NCBI GenBank assembly: GCA_937951615.1 | Contig: CALFBH010000041.1 | Span: forward strand, 1-64,000 | DNA length: 64,000 bases | DNA from: an uncultured Saprospiraceae bacterium | GTDB taxonomy: Bacteria > Bacteroidota > Bacteroidia > Chitinophagales > Saprospiraceae | Direction of reading: 5' to 3' | Part shown: one piece after another, positions 60,872 to 64,000 of the stretch | How positions within the stretch are numbered: position 1 is the stretch's first letter | Layout of the letters: each line of letters begins with the position of its first letter | Made by a program: the position numbers and the translations under genes | Notes under the pieces: model-generated | Seen by the model: the letters and a program-made list of their open reading frames with translations, nothing else | Told to the model about the DNA's origin: nothing | Database searches by the model: none

Positions 60872-62431
60872 TCAGTCTTCTTCTAAAGCCAAACAATTGA
60901 CCGTTCCTGCATTATCCGCACATACCCCATCATTATGCAAATCAAATCGCCAACGATGCCGTGGGCAGACCAGATAACGGTCGTCCTCAATCCAGCCCTG
61001 CGACAAATCTGCGCCTTGATGTGGACATAATTTATCCACTGCATATCGACAACCGCCTGCTTCTACTACGATGCGTTCTTTATTGTTTTCCAAAGCCAGA
61101 ATATAGCTACAAAATGGCTCTAAATCATCCGCTTCCAAAATCAAAAAGCCTTGCATGATGGTCTGATAAACATCGGGTTGCCGATTGAGTCGCATCCGAA
61201 AAGTCAAGGAAAAGTCCTCCCAAGTCAGCTGCCCGTCCAATACCCGCTCCAATTCATAGGATGCTGCCGACATTTGATAATGATCGCCTTCTGAAACCTC
61301 TGTAACAGCTCGTACTTCTTTCTGCTGAAAATTGACTTGTGTAATAACATTCACTGCATCCGAAAACTGAATATATAATGGACGGTCAATTTGTTCACTT
61401 AATGTGAATTGACTTAGTTTCCTGTTCAGTTCCGCTATCAGTTGGTTTTGTATGTTGCTTAGGGCATCTTGGGGATTTGTTTGCTGACGCGCTTTGAAAA
61501 AATCGGTATAACGTGCTGCATAATTTTTTACATAATCTTCAAAATCATAAATTTCTTCTTCCGTACCCGGTACTTCATCAAAGGCATAAGTCGAGCAATC
61601 TAAGCGATGCCCTGGCATTATATCGGGCAAAAAGGTTTTATGTTCAATCAGTCGTTTATCCAGAAAATCTAGTAGCTGTGCTGTGCGGGGAAAAATATTA
61701 ATAGCTTCAAAGTTGATGTGCAATAAAGCTGGATCGAGGAAGCAGGGCGGCCCGGCTGAGGGCAGAAACATCTTAGGTTGAATGGCTTCAATAGCTCTCG
61801 CAGTGGCTTCAAATTTGGAGAACATTTTTTTTCTGGAAATGCGTTGGTATTCCTTTTCGGGATAATCGTAGCAGACTGGATGCCAGGTAGCCCCTGAAAA
61901 TTGCGCTGCAAATACATCAATCGGGCCTTCGTCCATACGTATGCGCGGAAGCCGGTCGTGGAGTTTGCAGTCATTGATATTCAAAAAACGCTGACCTTCT
62001 GCACAGACTAAGATGGCTGAATCGCGGTTGAGTTCACTGTCTTCTGCATATATTTTTACATAAGCATCTGGCAGATCTATTTGGGTATCTGATTCGCATA
62101 ACTGTATGGCTTTTGCTGGAATTTTCTGTATCAAATTGTGTAAAACCGGGCGGCGAAATGTAGGAATAATAAAAGTAAAGTCCGCTGTTCCTAATCGCTC
62201 TAATGTCCATTGGTCAAAATGGTCTTTGTGTTCGTGGCTGACATAAACGTACTTTTCCTTTTCTTGATTTTGAAATTTTTGTTGTACAAGATCCAGTAAA
62301 TGATGATTGCAGGGAAATTGAAACCAACTAGCGTCAAAAGCTCCATTTGGCGAAAGCCAGGCATCTATCAAAATAATAGTTTGTCGGGTTTCTACCAAAA
62401 AACCTGCATGTCCGAGAAAAGTAATGTGCAT
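60872..62431 (-). CDS. MBL-fold/Rieske oxygenase-like protein (NamH/CMAH-like)
   Basis: A 519-residue cytosolic protein. The N-terminal metallo-beta-lactamase fold has the metal site HEHKDH (residues 66-71) and FAAQFSGATWHPVCYDYP. The C-terminal Rieske domain binds a [2Fe-2S] cluster with CPH (Cys469, His471) and CPRH (Cys489, His492). This domain pair occurs in hydroxylases of N-acetylated sugar nucleotides: actinobacterial UDP-MurNAc hydroxylase and animal CMP-Neu5Ac hydroxylase. It may turn N-acetyl into N-glycolyl on a surface sugar or muropeptide precursor. No reductase or sugar gene is adjacent; the pse genes are about 19 kb away. Confidence 0.78.
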   Translation of the reverse strand: MHITFLGHAGFLVETRQTIILIDAWLSPNGAFDASWFQFPCNHHLLDLVQQKFQNQEKEKYVYVSHEHKDHFDQWTLERLGTADFTFIIPTFRRPVLHNLIQKIPAKAIQLCESDTQIDLPDAYVKIYAEDSELNRDSAILVCAEGQRFLNINDCKLHDRLPRIRMDEGPIDVFAAQFSGATWHPVCYDYPEKEYQRISRKKMFSKFEATARAIEAIQPKMFLPSAGPPCFLDPALLHINFEAINIFPRTAQLLDFLDKRLIEHKTFLPDIMPGHRLDCSTYAFDEVPGTEEEIYDFEDYVKNYAARYTDFFKARQQTNPQDALSNIQNQLIAELNRKLSQFTLSEQIDRPLYIQFSDAVNVITQVNFQQKEVRAVTEVSEGDHYQMSAASYELERVLDGQLTWEDFSLTFRMRLNRQPDVYQTIMQGFLILEADDLEPFCSYILALENNKERIVVEAGGCRYAVDKLCPHQGADLSQGWIEDDRYLVCPRHRWRFDLHNDGVCADNAGTVNCLALEED

Positions 62432-62473
62432 GGGGCAAAAATAAGACTTGTCAGTCTAATGAACTTAATCTTT

Positions 62474-62489
62474 ACGAAATACGTTTCGT
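62474..62489. promoter_or_regulatory. Palindrome in the divergent MBL-Rieske/hflX interval
   Basis: ACGAAA-TACG-TTTCGT, 16 bp, centred between the two start codons. A regulator site is possible; no other evidence. Confidence 0.3.
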
Positions 62490-62532
62490 GAAATGCACCG
62501 AATTTAGTTAATTTACACTCAAAATCAATTAT

Positions 62533-63741
62533 ATGGCAGACTGGAACTTAGGCGAAAAGAAAAAACAAGGGTTAAGAAAAAAGACAGAACGTGCTGTTCT
62601 TATCGCTGTGGTCACACAAGAGCAGACGATGGAGCAGGCAGAGGAGTATTTGGATGAACTAGACTTTCTGGCAAAGACTGCCGGAGCAAAAACCTGTAAG
62701 CGATTTATCCAAAAAATGGGGCGACCGAATAAGCGGACTTATATCGGCAAGGGCAAACTCCAAGAGATTATCGACTATGTAGAAGCGAATGACATAGATT
62801 TGGTGATTTTCGACGACGACCTTTCTGGTAAACAAACCAGCATTCTTGAGGAAGAAATCAAGCGGAAGATTTTAGATCGAAGTACCTTAATTCTAGATAT
62901 TTTCGCAAGTCGTGCGCAAACCGCACAAGCCAGGACACAGGTAGAACTGGCTCAAATGCAATACCTGCTCCCTCGTCTGCGCGGACTCTGGACACACTTG
63001 GAACGTCAGCGAGGTGGTATTGGAATGCGTGGACCAGGGGAGACAGAAATCGAGACAGATCGTCGGATTATACGCGACAAAATCGCTTTGTACAAAAAGA
63101 AGCTGGAAAAAATAGATCTGCAAAATGCTACCCGCCGCAAAAACCGTGGGCAGTTGATTCGTGTTGCGCTGGTCGGCTACACCAATGTCGGAAAATCCAC
63201 CATCATGAACATCCTCAGCAAGTCGGACGTCTTTGCTGAAAACAAACTTTTTGCGACATTGGATACCACAGTGCGCAAAGTTGTCTTCGGGCAAATGCCT
63301 TTTTTACTGTCAGATACTGTTGGTTTTATTCGTAAATTGCCGACCCACCTGATTGAGAGTTTTAAATCAACACTTGATGAAGTACGGGAAAGTGATTTGC
63401 TGATACATGTTGTGGACATCGCTCATCCCAATTATGAAGATCATCTTGCTGTGGTCTCACAGACCTTAAAAGACTTAAATGCAGAAGATATTCCGATGCT
63501 TCTGATCTTTAATAAAATGGACTTATATCGGAAACGGTATTTTGACAAAATGCTGGAAGCAGAGACCAAGGCAGAGATTGAAGCAGAACTCAAGGTCAGT
63601 CTCACCAAACAACATGAGGTCGAAACGGTATTTATTTCTGCGATTAACAAAGAAAATATTGACACCTTACGGGAAAAGCTTCGTATAATGGTGAAAGACA
63701 AGTATACAGTGCGTTATCCGCATCAGACTAAATTTTGGTAA
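62533..63741 (+). CDS. hflX: GTPase HflX
   Basis: A 402-residue ribosome-associated GTPase that splits stalled 70S ribosomes. The N-terminal HflX domain has TYIGKGKLQEI and VIFDDDLSGKQTSILEE, then the linker LILDIFASRAQTAQARTQVEL and RGGIGMRGPGETEIETDRR. The G domain carries GYTNVGKST (G1), DTVGFIRKLP (G3) and FNKMD (G4). The C-terminus is short. The next gene starts 2 nt after the stop, so they are co-transcribed. Confidence 0.95.
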   Translation: MADWNLGEKKKQGLRKKTERAVLIAVVTQEQTMEQAEEYLDELDFLAKTAGAKTCKRFIQKMGRPNKRTYIGKGKLQEIIDYVEANDIDLVIFDDDLSGKQTSILEEEIKRKILDRSTLILDIFASRAQTAQARTQVELAQMQYLLPRLRGLWTHLERQRGGIGMRGPGETEIETDRRIIRDKIALYKKKLEKIDLQNATRRKNRGQLIRVALVGYTNVGKSTIMNILSKSDVFAENKLFATLDTTVRKVVFGQMPFLLSDTVGFIRKLPTHLIESFKSTLDEVRESDLLIHVVDIAHPNYEDHLAVVSQTLKDLNAEDIPMLLIFNKMDLYRKRYFDKMLEAETKAEIEAELKVSLTKQHEVETVFISAINKENIDTLREKLRIMVKDKYTVRYPHQTKFW

Positions 63742-63743
63742 AA

Positions 63744-64000
63744 ATGATCAACACCTTATTACAAAAATACGCAAAACTACTGGTTAATTATTCTCTAGAT
63801 GTACAGCCTGGCGAACGGGTACTGATTCGTTCTACAACGCTGGGCGAACCGCTCGTCAGAGAAGTCTTTCGAGAAACCTTACGTGCAGGCGGACATCCTT
63901 ATACGATGTTTGAATTTCAAGGTGAAACACGCATTATGATGGAGGAAGGCAATGAGTTTCAACTCACCCATACGCCAGCCTTTTTGCAAATTGCCATGGA
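63744..64000 (+). CDS. M29 family aminopeptidase, 5' part only
   Basis: The first 85 codons of a gene cut by the window end. MINTLLQKYAKLLVNYSLDV, QPGERVLIRSTTLGEPLVRE and LRAGGHPYTMFEFQGETR are characteristic of the N-domain of M29 (thermophilic, AmpS-type) aminopeptidases, metal-dependent enzymes that remove N-terminal residues. The metal ligands lie beyond the window, so activity cannot be judged. It starts 2 nt after hflX, indicating an operon. Confidence 0.85.
   Translation, partial: MINTLLQKYAKLLVNYSLDVQPGERVLIRSTTLGEPLVREVFRETLRAGGHPYTMFEFQGETRIMMEEGNEFQLTHTPAFLQIAM

Overview
The window looks like chromosome from a member of the Bacteroidota, probably the Saprospiria or a near relative. 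The evidence is direct: several secreted proteins carry type IX secretion (T9SS) C-terminal signals of type A and type B, promoters fit the Bacteroidota pattern TTTG-N19/20-TAnnTTTG (best at 2026-2056, 32512-32543 and 55557-55588), tgt sits next to lptG, and there is no recognisable Shine-Dalgarno usage. I saw no rRNA, tRNA, CRISPR array, prophage or intact insertion sequence. Base composition is moderate and fairly even.

Layout. 1-5.4 kb: a 7-bp microsatellite, a GntR-type regulator, a lipoprotein, an Rpn/PD-(D/E)XK nuclease, lptG and tgt. 5.5-10.3 kb: a secreted lysyl-oxidase-like protein and a T9SS type A protein. 10.5-15.7 kb: a ParE toxin/antitoxin pair, a metallopeptidase-like/VWA protein and a MoxR ATPase separated by two opposite-strand genes, a YbjQ protein and an unknown membrane protein. 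15.8-21.7 kb: sulfotransferase, GT2 and GtrA glycan genes, a small broken gene, mazG and a hybrid histidine kinase. 22-28.6 kb: a giant CotH/lamin-tail surface protein followed by a decayed T9SS tail. 28.6-32.3 kb: a Septu-type PtuA/PtuB defence pair and a malonyl-CoA synthetase. 33.2-50.7 kb: one large minus-strand surface polysaccharide locus with WecA-like initiation, Wzz, Wzx, a Wzy candidate, glycosyltransferases and pseudaminic acid genes pseB, pseC, pseG and pseI, with a formyltransferase where pseH is expected. 51-57.5 kb: more T9SS cargo, an IscA/ErpA-type protein and a 5'-nucleotidase C-domain lipoprotein. 57.7-62.4 kb: three lipoproteins behind a possible structured leader, then an MBL-Rieske oxygenase-like protein. 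62.5 kb to the end: hflX and the start of an M29 aminopeptidase.

Three themes link the genes. First, cell-surface export: three large secreted proteins (5518-8178, 21988-28386, 55608-57545) share a C-terminal module of about 215-240 residues that ends in two dockerin-like calcium loops and the terminal residues VPK, and they have no ordinary T9SS tail. Second, surface glycan: the pse genes, the inserted formyltransferase and the distant MBL-Rieske gene suggest a modified nonulosonic acid. Third, the DNA itself: several repeat families sit immediately behind stop codons, with consistent orientation to the gene they follow. The strongest candidates for something undescribed are the VPK module, the 3'-end-anchored repeats and the formyltransferase-for-PseH replacement.
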